Part shown: positions 22,951-29,375 of the stretch, in pieces
Position numbering within the stretch: position 1 is the stretch's first letter
Layout of the letters: each line of letters begins with the position of its first letter
Assembly: GCA_900544195.1 (NCBI GenBank)
Contig: UQUJ01000038.1
Coordinates: 1 to 29,623, forward strand
DNA: 29,623 nt
From: an uncultured Alistipes sp.
GTDB taxonomy: Bacteria > Bacteroidota > Bacteroidia > Bacteroidales > UBA932
Direction: 5' to 3'
Position numbers and translations under genes: made by a program
Notes under the pieces: generated by a model
Seen by the model: only the letters and a program-made list of their open reading frames with translations
Database searches by the model: none
What the model was told of the DNA's origin: nothing

Positions 22951-23877
22951 ATGACTTACTTCGAATTCACAAAAAGATTCCCTACAGAGGACGCGGCGAT
23001 TGACTACATCGTGGCTAAGAAATACCATGACGGATATGTCTGCCCAAAGTGCGGCTGCGTTCACCACAACATCTACCATCAATCCTATGACCACAGGAAA
23101 CTATACTGCAAGAACTGCATGAGCGAGTTCTCCGCGCTTTCCGGAACCATATTCGAGAACACCCACCTTGACATACGCATGTGGCTATATGCCATGAACC
23201 TTGTCATTGTGGCGAAGAAGGGGATATCCGCTTGCCAGTTGCAAAGGGAACTCGGCATGGGATCATACCACTCCGCTTGGAGGATGATGAGGATGGTAAG
23301 GTCGGCGATGCACAAAGAGGACATGAAGGAGGTGTTCGAGGCAATCGTTGAGATAGACGAGACATATGTTGGAGGTAAGCCACGTAAATCAAACATCCAT
23401 GATGACGATGACCGCCCTGAAAGCCAGAACAAGCGTGGTCGCGGTACATCAAAGACTCCTGTCATCGGTGTGAAGGAGCGTTCGTCCGGTCGTGTTTACT
23501 GCAAGGTGGCGTTGAGGAATTCGGAAGGTCAGCAACTTACTGGGAAGCAGTTGTTCAGTGTGCTGAACAAGGTGTGCAAGGGCGGCAACAAGGTGATGAC
23601 CGACCAGTACAGCGGATACAACATCCTTGACGGGGAGAACGAGAAGAACCTTGTGAGGTTGAAGGTTGACCATTCGGTAATGTTCTCGTTGAGGAACGGG
23701 ATTCATACAAACGGGATAGAGTCGTTCTGGGCGATAGTTAAGAGGGGAATATATGGTATATATCACCACATATCAGTAAAATACATGCAGTTGTACATGG
23801 ATGAGTTCAGTTTCCGTATGAACCACAGAGAAAGTGAGGAAGCATTCGAGAGGCTGGCTTCGCTGGCGGTGGCGTAA
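22951..23877 (+). CDS. IS1595 (ISXO2-like) family transposase
   Basis: The 308-residue enzyme cuts and joins transposon ends. An N-terminal zinc ribbon (CPKCG at 31-35, CKNC at 53-56) is followed by a helix-turn-helix-like region (KKGISACQLQRELGMGSYHS) and a DDE/DDN-type catalytic domain: Asp136 in VEIDETYVGG, Asp218 in MTDQYSGY and the third acidic/Asn position in HTNGIESFW (Asn254, Glu257). The ORF extends 17 codons further up, but ATG 22951 has AAGGATATATG before it, follows the promoter closely and starts at the family N terminus (MTYFEFTKRFPTEDAAIDYI). It is intact. The gene is more GC-rich than its neighbours in the island. Confidence 0.93.
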   Translation: MTYFEFTKRFPTEDAAIDYIVAKKYHDGYVCPKCGCVHHNIYHQSYDHRKLYCKNCMSEFSALSGTIFENTHLDIRMWLYAMNLVIVAKKGISACQLQRELGMGSYHSAWRMMRMVRSAMHKEDMKEVFEAIVEIDETYVGGKPRKSNIHDDDDRPESQNKRGRGTSKTPVIGVKERSSGRVYCKVALRNSEGQQLTGKQLFSVLNKVCKGGNKVMTDQYSGYNILDGENEKNLVRLKVDHSVMFSLRNGIHTNGIESFWAIVKRGIYGIYHHISVKYMQLYMDEFSFRMNHRESEEAFERLASLAVA

Positions 23878-23890
23878 ACAAATCCTAATA

Positions 23891-23923
23891 TTCAACTATT
23901 TATTGATAAATCAAATAGTTGAA
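23891..23923 (+). terminator. perfect 11-bp hairpin after the transposase
   Basis: TTCAACTATTT (23891-23901) pairs exactly with AAATAGTTGAA (23913-23923) across an 11-base loop. It follows the transposase stop by 13 bases and ends 5 bases before the ATG of the next gene, so besides terminating it could control translation of that gene. There is no T run, so intrinsic termination is doubtful. Confidence 0.5.
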
Positions 23924-23928
23924 AACAA

Positions 23929-24402
23929 ATGAATAGAGATAATAGGACAATCCGGATAACGGAATCAGTAATCCGGGATATCGTCAGGGAATCAGTAATC
24001 CAGATTATCTCGGAAGCGACCATCAATGGGCATACATATGCCGTTGAGAAACAACTGGGAAAGTGGAAATGTATTGATGGAATATATGCCGACTATGATT
24101 TCTCCGAATTTGGAAAGAAAGGCTATAGCCAAGATGTCCGTATGTATATTGATACAACTGCACCCAAAGATGTTCCGGCAACATATTGTCTATTCCGCAG
24201 AATGGATAACGGTAAATATTTCTATGCAAAAATTGTCATGGCTCCGGAACTTGGTCCCAATGAGACGAAATTTTTGCTAGTGCGTCGCTCAGAAGTTCCT
24301 CGGGAGATTTTGAATGATTTTCGCACGTTGCCTCTTCCACCCGAAAGGGTACTAGCCAGTCCTTCCTGGCATAAAAGGGATGTTCATTCTCTTTCCCTAT
24401 GA
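23929..24402 (+). CDS. accessory protein of unknown function (possibly 3' run-on)
   Basis: The 157-residue product starts with a short helical segment, NRTIRITESVIRDIVRESVI, a type of N-terminal stretch I associate with Bacteroidota phage and mobile-element proteins. A beta-rich middle follows (TYAVEKQLGKWKCIDGIYAD; YCLFRRMDNGKYFYAKIVMA). The final 55 codons lie antisense to the 3' end of the convergent gene, so one of the two reading frames has probably run on after a rearrangement. No enzymatic motif is visible. Confidence 0.55.
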   Translation: MNRDNRTIRITESVIRDIVRESVIQIISEATINGHTYAVEKQLGKWKCIDGIYADYDFSEFGKKGYSQDVRMYIDTTAPKDVPATYCLFRRMDNGKYFYAKIVMAPELGPNETKFLLVRRSEVPREILNDFRTLPLPPERVLASPSWHKRDVHSLSL

Positions 24403-24718
24403 ATTTAGCGTTGCAGGATTGACATGCAGGGTATATATACACTTGTTTTGTTTTGACATCCACAACATGACAGCCTACCAATTTGGTTCTTTTTTTATGG
24501 CAGCAATCACATACGGACTGTTTAGGAAAAGGTAGGTGTTTCTTATATTCCCAATAATTCTCCCAACTACCTTGTTCCCATTTAAAATCAGAGGAATATG
24601 GCATGTGCTTGACAATAATAAAGCCATCACGTTTATGCCCAATTTCCGCTAATATGTCGCCAACTATGTTATTAACCATCCTTTTTATTTGCTCGTCAGT
24701 AATAATATCTGGTTTCAT
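24236..24718 (-). CDS. accessory protein with a Cys-rich (HNH-like/zinc) core, unknown function
   Basis: The 160-residue product begins with IITDEQIKRMVNNIVGDILA, similar in shape to the N terminus of its convergent neighbour. The centre has two cysteine pairs, CDCC at about residue 69 and CQSC at about 98, separated by GCHVVDVKTKQVYIYPA, which looks like a zinc-binding treble-clef or an HNH-like fold without a clear HNH triad. A TAAGTTTG -7 box lies upstream. The C terminus overlaps 167 bases of the plus-strand gene. Confidence 0.6.
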   Translation of the reverse strand: MKPDIITDEQIKRMVNNIVGDILAEIGHKRDGFIIVKHMPYSSDFKWEQGSWENYWEYKKHLPFPKQSVCDCCHKKRTKLVGCHVVDVKTKQVYIYPACQSCNAKFIGKENEHPFYARKDWLVPFRVEEATCENHSKSPEELLSDALAKISSHWDQVPEP

Positions 24719-24736
24719 TGTTACTCAATGTTTTCG

Positions 24737-24744
24737 CAAACTTA
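24737..24744 (-). promoter_or_regulatory. -7 box for the Cys-rich protein gene
   Basis: TAAGTTTG on the minus strand fits TAnnTTTG and lies 18 bases before the start codon. No good -33 element is seen. Confidence 0.4.
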
Positions 24745-24781
24745 CATAAAAATCTGCAATTTTTTCAGAGGAAATATAGCA

Positions 24782-24817
24782 AGAAAACGCAGAAGGACGT
24801 AGCCGACTGCGTTTTCT
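24782..24817 (-). terminator. intrinsic terminator of the six-gene operon
   Basis: AGAAAACGCAG (24782-24792) and CTGCGTTTTCT (24807-24817) form a perfect 11-bp stem with a 14-base loop. On the minus strand the stem ends in a T-rich TTTTCTT, right after the last operon gene. Confidence 0.7.
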
Positions 24818-24838
24818 CTCATAATGGTAGGTATAGGT

Positions 24839-25060
24839 TTAGAAGCACTCTCCGCACTGTTTCCCCACCACGTAGCACTGATTGCACAGGTAAGCCTCGC
24901 CAGCCGACGTGGTAGCCTTCACCCTGTTGGACTCGGTGAGTTTCTTCCCGCAGAAGGCGCATTTGTTCGCCTTGGAACCGCACGATGTGAGGGTTACCCC
25001 ACCAATCAGCAATGCGGCTACCGCCAGCATCCTGAATTTTCTTATCACGTTTCTTTTCAT
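24839..25060 (-). CDS. small zinc-ribbon-like lipoprotein
   Basis: The 73-residue precursor has a signal peptide and lipobox LTSC (Cys27), so the mature chain of about 47 residues is lipid-anchored in the envelope. It holds three cysteine pairs: CAFC, CNQC and CGEC near the very end. The first two pairs are spaced like a zinc ribbon or double-CxxC knuckle, which is unusual outside the cytoplasm. Last gene of the operon, 3 bases after the preceding stop, then a terminator. Function unknown. Confidence 0.7.
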   Translation of the reverse strand: MKRNVIRKFRMLAVAALLIGGVTLTSCGSKANKCAFCGKKLTESNRVKATTSAGEAYLCNQCYVVGKQCGECF

Positions 25061-25063
25061 TGG

Positions 25064-25399
25064 TTATTTGATTTTCCTGATTTTGTACCCGTTTGTTTTG
25101 TTCATGTAGTTGTCGAACCCATAATACATATGGGTCTTGTCCTTGTCCATATAGTACTGACCATATGTGAAACAGACCCCACCGCCGACCTCATCAACCC
25201 ACCAGTTCATATTGTCATAGTGATCCCCACTCTGAAAATAACCTGAACCATCCGGATTAAGCACGATTTTGGTCTGCGTGCCGCTCTGCATTATCGTCAG
25301 ATCTCCTGAATATGTCCCCGCGAAACCTCCTCCGAAGCATCCTGATAACAGGAAACATAAGGCGATAACACTTGCAATGTAATAGAAAATCTTTTTCAT
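25064..25399 (-). CDS. small lipoprotein of unknown function
   Basis: The 111-residue precursor has a clear signal (MKKIFYYIASVIALCFLLSG) with lipobox LSGC at Cys21. The mature part starts FGGGFAGTYSGDLTIMQSGT, followed by alternating strands (TKIVLNPDGSGYFQSG) reminiscent of small lipocalin-like or META-type beta domains that begin G-x-Y-x-G; no family is claimed. It is 6 bases from the small upstream gene's stop and 3 bases from the next gene. Confidence 0.7.
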   Translation of the reverse strand: MKKIFYYIASVIALCFLLSGCFGGGFAGTYSGDLTIMQSGTQTKIVLNPDGSGYFQSGDHYDNMNWWVDEVGGGVCFTYGQYYMDKDKTHMYYGFDNYMNKTNGYKIRKIK

Positions 25400-25405
25400 A
25401 AGCGA

Positions 25406-25537
25406 TTAATCGTTAAGAGGGATTCTTTTGCCTGGTTCCACCGGTTCTGGTTGCTTGGGAGGGATAAGATCACCATCCCAACGGTTGTCTTTCTTCGGGT
25501 CCATCAGCCCGTCATTCGAAATTGTCATTGTCTTCAT
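25406..25537 (-). CDS. 43-residue protein, unknown function
   Basis: The start ATG overlaps the upstream stop as ATGA (25537-25534) and the next gene begins 6 bases after its TAA, so the reading frame is fixed by operon geometry. The peptide is hydrophilic and proline-rich (KKDNRWDGDLIPPKQPEPVE) without signal or membrane segment. It is probably a small cytosolic or partner protein. Confidence 0.6.
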   Translation of the reverse strand: MKTMTISNDGLMDPKKDNRWDGDLIPPKQPEPVEPGKRIPLND

Positions 25538-26169
25538 TTGTTTTTGATTTGAAAGATGTAATTACCTACTGCCGCAAAACCAGTGAACACACCGACTGTC
25601 ATAAGTATGATTATGATTATATCAAATAATTCAAGTTTTCCCGTGTCACGAATGCCGTATAAATATGCGAAAAGGAACAAACCAGTCCCGACAATTCCAC
25701 TTATTAGTTTGTATTTGTTCGCTTTATTCTGCGTCGCCATAGCATCCGAAGCCATTTGCTCGATTTTCTGAAAGAAAATATTCATTCTTTCTGTGATTTC
25801 CTTGGCGTGAGGCTCGCTTTGGGCGGCATCATATATCAGCCTCAGGTTCCGCATCATATCATCAAACGTGTTGCCGGATATCGCTACCGTAAGTGGTGCG
25901 TTTGACTCAAACTGACTGATCAATCTGTTGAAATACCCATTGGAATGGGCTATCATCAGATGTTCTGGGGTCTCCTCCGTGGATTGGGTGAGGATGCAAG
26001 CGTCCCTCATCTGGGACAGGACAAGAGCCATCTCCTGCCTCGCAGTTTTCTTGGAGGTCTCCTCCCAAGTGTCTTCGGTGAACAAGGACAGGATGCCTGT
26101 TACGGCTTGATTCTCCATCTCCTCGCTACGCCGGAATTTCATTTCATTAAGGTTGACGTTATTCTCCAT
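25534..26169 (-). CDS. inner-membrane protein with helical cytosolic domain and C-terminal hairpin
   Basis: The 211-residue product has a long polar helical part (1 to about 150) with no signal, then two hydrophobic helices (about 153-172, LISGIVGTGLFLFAYLYGI, and about 180-205, FDIIIIILMTVGVFTGFAAV). This is the shape of a membrane-tethered sensor or scaffold whose soluble domain faces the cytosol. A probable coiled coil lies at 110-150 (EITERMNIFFQKIEQMASDA). It overlaps the upstream lipoprotein gene by 11 bases and the downstream small gene by 4. No family recognised. Confidence 0.7.
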   Translation of the reverse strand: MENNVNLNEMKFRRSEEMENQAVTGILSLFTEDTWEETSKKTARQEMALVLSQMRDACILTQSTEETPEHLMIAHSNGYFNRLISQFESNAPLTVAISGNTFDDMMRNLRLIYDAAQSEPHAKEITERMNIFFQKIEQMASDAMATQNKANKYKLISGIVGTGLFLFAYLYGIRDTGKLELFDIIIIILMTVGVFTGFAAVGNYIFQIKNK

Positions 26170-26392
26170 AAGATTGTCTGTAAGTGTCCATATATCTTCG
26201 ATACTTGTCCAGGTCTTTGCCGTACCTCCGCATATGCTCCTCTGAATGCCGGATAGCCCTGTCTATCTCGGTCTGATTGGTCGCACGTTTCATTTCCATT
26301 GCGTCTTTTCTCGCCACGCTTTCAGGGGAGGAGCATCCTGCCACGGAACAGCATAGCAGCGCCACAAGCACCGCTGCGGTTACCTTTCTCAT
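26159..26392 (-). CDS. small helical lipoprotein, unknown function
   Basis: The 77-residue precursor has a signal (MRKVTAAVLVALLCCSVAGC) with lipobox VAGC at Cys20. The mature part of about 57 residues is highly charged and predicted helical (ATNQTEIDRAIRHSEEHMRR), like a small entericidin- or spacer-type lipoprotein but longer. ATGA overlap with the upstream gene and 11-base overlap with the downstream gene place it firmly in the operon. Confidence 0.7.
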   Translation of the reverse strand: MRKVTAAVLVALLCCSVAGCSSPESVARKDAMEMKRATNQTEIDRAIRHSEEHMRRYGKDLDKYRRYMDTYRQSYGE

Positions 26393-26595
26393 AATTTCTC
26401 GAAAGTTAGTTCGTTGATTCCGATGATAACGACCTTCAGATAGCCGTTGCCTTCCTGCTCCAGTACGCAGACAGGCGGCTGGATGCGGAGACCGTCAAGA
26501 TGGGCGTTGATGGCATCCTTGTCGGATTCCCTGTCGCCCCTCAGGATAAGGAGCCTAGCCCCGTTCTCCAATGGGTGTTCATAAACCTCAATCAT
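26389..26595 (-). CDS. 68-residue protein, first gene of the operon
   Basis: MIEVYEHPLENGARLLILRG opens a compact alpha/beta protein ending VVIIGINELTFEKL; there is no signal or membrane helix. The ORF is open for 44 further codons upstream, but these lie in the structured leader; ATG 26595 is the first good start. Its stop overlaps the next start as ATGA. Function unknown. Confidence 0.6.
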   Translation of the reverse strand: MIEVYEHPLENGARLLILRGDRESDKDAINAHLDGLRIQPPVCVLEQEGNGYLKVVIIGINELTFEKL

Positions 26596-26870
26596 TGTGT
26601 AAGTTTTTACGTTGCCAAAGCCCCGTTGGCGGTTGTTATAAAAAACGACAAAAGTGTGGAGCTCGTTTCGTTTAGTCCATGGAGGTTGTGGAAAAACCCG
26701 TCTTGATAAACTACTGATACTCCACACTCGGATTGATATGAAGTATCAGCCCACATAGATATGGGCATCACAGCATAGTCAATGCGAGCGAGACGTATTC
26801 CGTAATCCCCAAGACTTTGAAAACTTCCACATTTCCACGGAGGAACACGAAAACACTTTCGCAAATATGT
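26596..26870 (-). ncRNA. long structured leader upstream of the six-gene operon
   Basis: About 275 bases lie between the predicted transcription start (near 26870) and the first operon start codon. The leader holds two mutually exclusive perfect stems: CTGATACT (26714-26721) with AGTATCAG (26742-26749), and AGTGTGGAG (26653-26661) with CTCCACACT (26720-26728), which share 26720-26721. Competing stems are the hallmark of attenuators and riboswitches. Open frames run through it but start inside the promoter or at weak codons, so I treat them as spurious. Its six-frame translations look vaguely familiar from Bacteroides annotations, which could mean a recurrent RNA element. No known family is claimed. 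Confidence 0.45.
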
Positions 26871-26876
26871 ACGGGG

Positions 26877-26884
26877 CAAATGTA
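26877..26884 (-). promoter_or_regulatory. -7 box of the six-gene operon
   Basis: TACATTTG on the minus strand fits TAnnTTTG and begins 7 bases after the terminator of the upstream gene. It also overlaps the first codons of the 90-codon open frame there, arguing against that frame. Confidence 0.55.
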
Positions 26885-26890
26885 TGAAAA

Positions 26891-26921
26891 AAATCGCACT
26901 TCCCGAACAGAAATGCGATTT
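26891..26921 (-). terminator. intrinsic terminator of the 132-residue protein gene
   Basis: AAATCGCA (26914-26921 on the minus strand) and TGCGATTT (26898-26891) form a perfect 8-bp stem with a 15-base loop, followed on the minus strand by more T. It is 30 bases from the stop at 26951. Confidence 0.75.
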
Positions 26922-26950
26922 AATGACTAAATATCGCCTTGTCTATTATT

Positions 26951-27349
26951 CTAAATCGGATTTTTGGAGTGAATGAGAACCGGTTTTGCAATACCCAAAG
27001 GGCAAGTATAGTTGGTTACGCAAGAGTTAATCTCAGATGCTATCTTATCTATGTCATTGAGATTTAATTTGGATGATTGGTATGTATATTCTGTAACCGT
27101 GAACGACTTATCCACAGGATATCTTAATATTGGCTGTGAAATAGTTGGTTCATCCTCGAAAACAATGGAAATCATATTTTTAGGCAAATCCACGCCAAAG
27201 TTGTAGTTCCATGTCCATAAATGTGTCTTATGATTGGAAATCCTAATTGTTACACTACCCAACGACAAATAAGATGAGCCATCATATTCTTTTCCTTGCT
27301 TAAATCCGTAATTGTTCCCAATTCTTGCTATTATATGGTTTGCCTTCAT
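26951..27349 (-). CDS. hypothetical protein, 132 residues
   Basis: I do not recognise the family. The protein has no signal or membrane helix and reads as mostly beta strands (SSYLSLGSVTIRISNHKTHL) with a WTWNYNFGVDLP stretch, then a helical segment (LNLNDIDKIASEINSC). It is AT-rich and divergent from the 174-residue gene across a palindrome, and has its own terminator. It may be one half of a two-gene divergent module. Confidence 0.6.
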   Translation of the reverse strand: MKANHIIARIGNNYGFKQGKEYDGSSYLSLGSVTIRISNHKTHLWTWNYNFGVDLPKNMISIVFEDEPTISQPILRYPVDKSFTVTEYTYQSSKLNLNDIDKIASEINSCVTNYTCPLGIAKPVLIHSKNPI

Positions 27350-27377
27350 ACTTTCTCTTGTATTCGTATATAAATAG

Positions 27378-27390
27378 TGCTAACTTAGCA
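27378..27390. promoter_or_regulatory. palindrome between divergent genes
   Basis: TGCTAAcTTAGCA is a perfect 6-bp inverted repeat around one base, central in the 57-base gap between the divergent genes. It is placed to act as a shared operator. Neither neighbour has an obvious DNA-binding motif. Confidence 0.45.
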
Positions 27391-27406
27391 AAAAAATTAA
27401 TGATAT

Positions 27407-27931
27407 ATGTTTTACGGAGCAAACAAAGGTATAGATATCAGCAATTTACATATACGACATTTCAATAATCTTGATGAAGAAACGCAAACTAAAGCCCTGG
27501 TGTTATATGGAGAACATGTTGCAAATGCTAATGCGTTAATCATTGTGGGAGAGAACTACAACCAAGCGATAGTATATGGATATTTGATTATCAGCGAGCA
27601 TAACATGACATTATCCCCTTACTTTGAGTATTTTCGCAGCAATGTCCTTGCTTTGGAAAAGATAGATTGTAAAGATGAATTCTATCATTCCAAATGCTAC
27701 AAAATAGTAGATTGGGCATTTGATTCATCATTAAAAACCAAGTCTAATTTGGTTGAGGTTTTTGAACAAATCGCTTTGATGTATGCTGTACAAAACAACA
27801 GGATATATATTTGGATGGAATATGGAAATCAAATTACGTATTTTCCTATAGCCATTGACGAAAATAAAGTGTTAGAGACTTATGGCTTTATCTGGCGTTT
27901 TAGTGATCTTTTCATGACAATGAACGCCTAG
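27407..27931 (+). CDS. hypothetical protein, 174 residues
   Basis: Family not recognised. The N terminus (MFYGANKGIDISNLHIRHF) has no signal; a hydrophobic segment ANALIIVGENYNQAIVYGYL is more strand-like than membrane helix. Later parts mix helices (NLVEVFEQIALMYAVQ) with Trp/Tyr-rich strands (RIYIWMEYGNQITYFPI). The codon use is AT-rich, unlike the core. It ends 66 bases before the right inverted repeat. Confidence 0.6.
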   Translation: MFYGANKGIDISNLHIRHFNNLDEETQTKALVLYGEHVANANALIIVGENYNQAIVYGYLIISEHNMTLSPYFEYFRSNVLALEKIDCKDEFYHSKCYKIVDWAFDSSLKTKSNLVEVFEQIALMYAVQNNRIYIWMEYGNQITYFPIAIDENKVLETYGFIWRFSDLFMTMNA

Positions 27932-27997
27932 GAATAGTGTCTTCTTTCTATTTTGGGTGTTCCCTATCCGGCTCGGGTTCCATCCTGCCCGGTGCCA

Positions 27998-28023
27998 CAG
28001 CAAGCCTAAAGTGCATAATTCCG
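27998..28023 (-). repeat. right 26-bp terminal inverted repeat
   Basis: Exact reverse complement of 21676-21701. Inward of it the minus strand contains CCGGGCAGGATGGAACCCG, able to fold as a CGGG/CCCG hairpin. Confidence 0.9.
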
Positions 28024-28032
28024 TTTTTTTTT
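28024..28032. repeat. T9 run, candidate right target-site duplication
   Basis: Nine T immediately outside the right inverted repeat, matching the T8 run outside the left one in the same orientation. Confidence 0.45.
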
Positions 28033-28091
28033 CATGTTACTAAACAAGAAATTAAGAAGCTGTTTTGAATTGTTTGAAATGTTCTTTGAGA

Positions 28092-29375
28092 TTAATTTTT
28101 CAAGCATCCGATAGGTACTACATACACCCCGTCTTCACGTCGGTAGGCAAATTTTCCTGTAGCTGTCAGCACCATCAGAAATGATGGTGCTTTCATTCTG
28201 TCCGTATCGATTTTTTCTGCCAATGTCTTCAGTGTGGTCGCCCCCTCTTCTGTCAATTTGTCGCCGCCGAGCTTAATTTCAACAAGTCCGAACTTACCGT
28301 TCCGCAGATGCACAACAGCATCGCACTCAAGGCCATACTTGTTGCGAAAATGGTAAACCTGCCCGTCAAGCGCACTTGCAAAAACACGCAGATCGCGGAC
28401 ACAAAGCGTCTCGAACAGCAGTCCCATCGTATTCAAATCGCCAATCAAATCGTTCGGTCCAAGACCCAGTGCCGCCACTGCAATAGATGGATCGACAAAA
28501 TATCGAGTGTCAGAAGTACGTATTGCGGTCTTTGAGCGCAGGTTAGGATTCCATGCAGCCGAATCCTCGATAACGAAGATTTTTTTCAAAGCCTCGATAT
28601 AGCTCGTTATTGTTTTTACATCACTTGACTCTTCGTCATTGACACGCATGTCCTCAACGATCGTACTCACGGGAGCCGGAGTACCTTGATGGCGAGCATA
28701 CGAACGCATCAGCCGTTTTACACGTTCTTGATTACGACGCACACCGTCCACACGCGATACATCAGCACGGGTCACCGCATCATAGTAATATTTAACCTGA
28801 TCCAATGCAATATCCCCATCCTGCATCGTCGCACGAGGCCATCCGCCGCGACAGATCAGAAATGCCATGTCATCGAGCGTCAGTTTGTTGATTCCTATGA
28901 TATTTTCAGGTGTGTCGAACAACGCTTCCAAACTAACTTCACCTGTTGACTCTCCAGACTCGTATAGGCTCATGGGACGCATTGTAAGCCATGCAAAACG
29001 ACCTGCACCCGAATGATGTATTTCTTCAGTCTTTGCAGGTACTGCAGAGCCGGTAAGAATAAAGAGTCCGGCTCCGTCCCGATGATCAACTTCGAAACGA
29101 ATTGTATCCCATAATTTAGGAGCGAGTTGCCATTCGTCTATCAATACTGGCGGCTCTCCGACTAACAAGGCTTTCGGGTTAATGTCTGCCATACGAAGGT
29201 TCTGCTCCATATGCGATGGTTCATCCATATAGATAATTGTAGCGGCCTGTTGCTCTGCTGTGGTGGTCTTGCCACACCACTTCGGGCCTTCAATCAAAAC
29301 AGCACCGATACCAGCTAACTTACGCTTTAGTTCTTGATCCGCAACTCTTGGTTTATAAGCCTTCATATTCATCAT
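28092..29375 (-). CDS. AAA_14/DUF4143 family ATPase
   Basis: The 427-residue product has a Walker A motif GPKWCGKT (residues 30-37), a Walker B strand VLIDEWQLAP with Asp80/Glu81, and a sensor-like ILTGSAVP segment, then the DUF4143 C-terminal domain with the restriction-nuclease-like core ECDAVVHLRNGKFGLVEIKL. Such proteins are common single-gene ATPases in Bacteroidota; their role is not settled. Several Met codons lie at the start (29375, 29372, 29366). The -7 box TATCTTTG is only 11 bases upstream, so a very short leader is expected. It lies outside the island's right repeat. Confidence 0.88.
   Translation of the reverse strand: MMNMKAYKPRVADQELKRKLAGIGAVLIEGPKWCGKTTTAEQQAATIIYMDEPSHMEQNLRMADINPKALLVGEPPVLIDEWQLAPKLWDTIRFEVDHRDGAGLFILTGSAVPAKTEEIHHSGAGRFAWLTMRPMSLYESGESTGEVSLEALFDTPENIIGINKLTLDDMAFLICRGGWPRATMQDGDIALDQVKYYYDAVTRADVSRVDGVRRNQERVKRLMRSYARHQGTPAPVSTIVEDMRVNDEESSDVKTITSYIEALKKIFVIEDSAAWNPNLRSKTAIRTSDTRYFVDPSIAVAALGLGPNDLIGDLNTMGLLFETLCVRDLRVFASALDGQVYHFRNKYGLECDAVVHLRNGKFGLVEIKLGGDKLTEEGATTLKTLAEKIDTDRMKAPSFLMVLTATGKFAYRREDGVYVVPIGCLKN

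Larger units (their letters stand above)
21676..28023. mobile_element. 6.3-kb transposon-like island with passenger genes (IS1595-type, inferred)
   Basis: The segment is delimited by perfect 26-bp inverted repeats and T-run direct repeats, is visibly more AT-rich than the core (apart from the transposase gene and parts of the six-gene operon), and contains one intact IS1595/ISXO2-family transposase. No shorter terminal repeats of an isolated insertion sequence are visible next to the transposase. Established knowledge: IS1595-family elements make 8-bp duplications and several subgroups carry passenger genes, reaching several kb. That this transposase recognises these ends is inference. Cargo: a Panacea-type toxin-antitoxin pair, two overlapping unknowns, a six-gene small-protein operon and two divergent unknowns. 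Confidence 0.6.

Noticed and set aside
26607..26879. 90-codon minus-strand ORF and the upstream extension of the first operon gene
   Set aside because: The first overlaps the -7 box and starts with TTG; both lie in the structured leader and look like unselected open frames.
28000..28032. Right inverted repeat plus T9 as an intrinsic terminator
   Set aside because: The same sequence occurs inverted at the left end with T, not A, outside, which fits transposon ends with a target duplication better.
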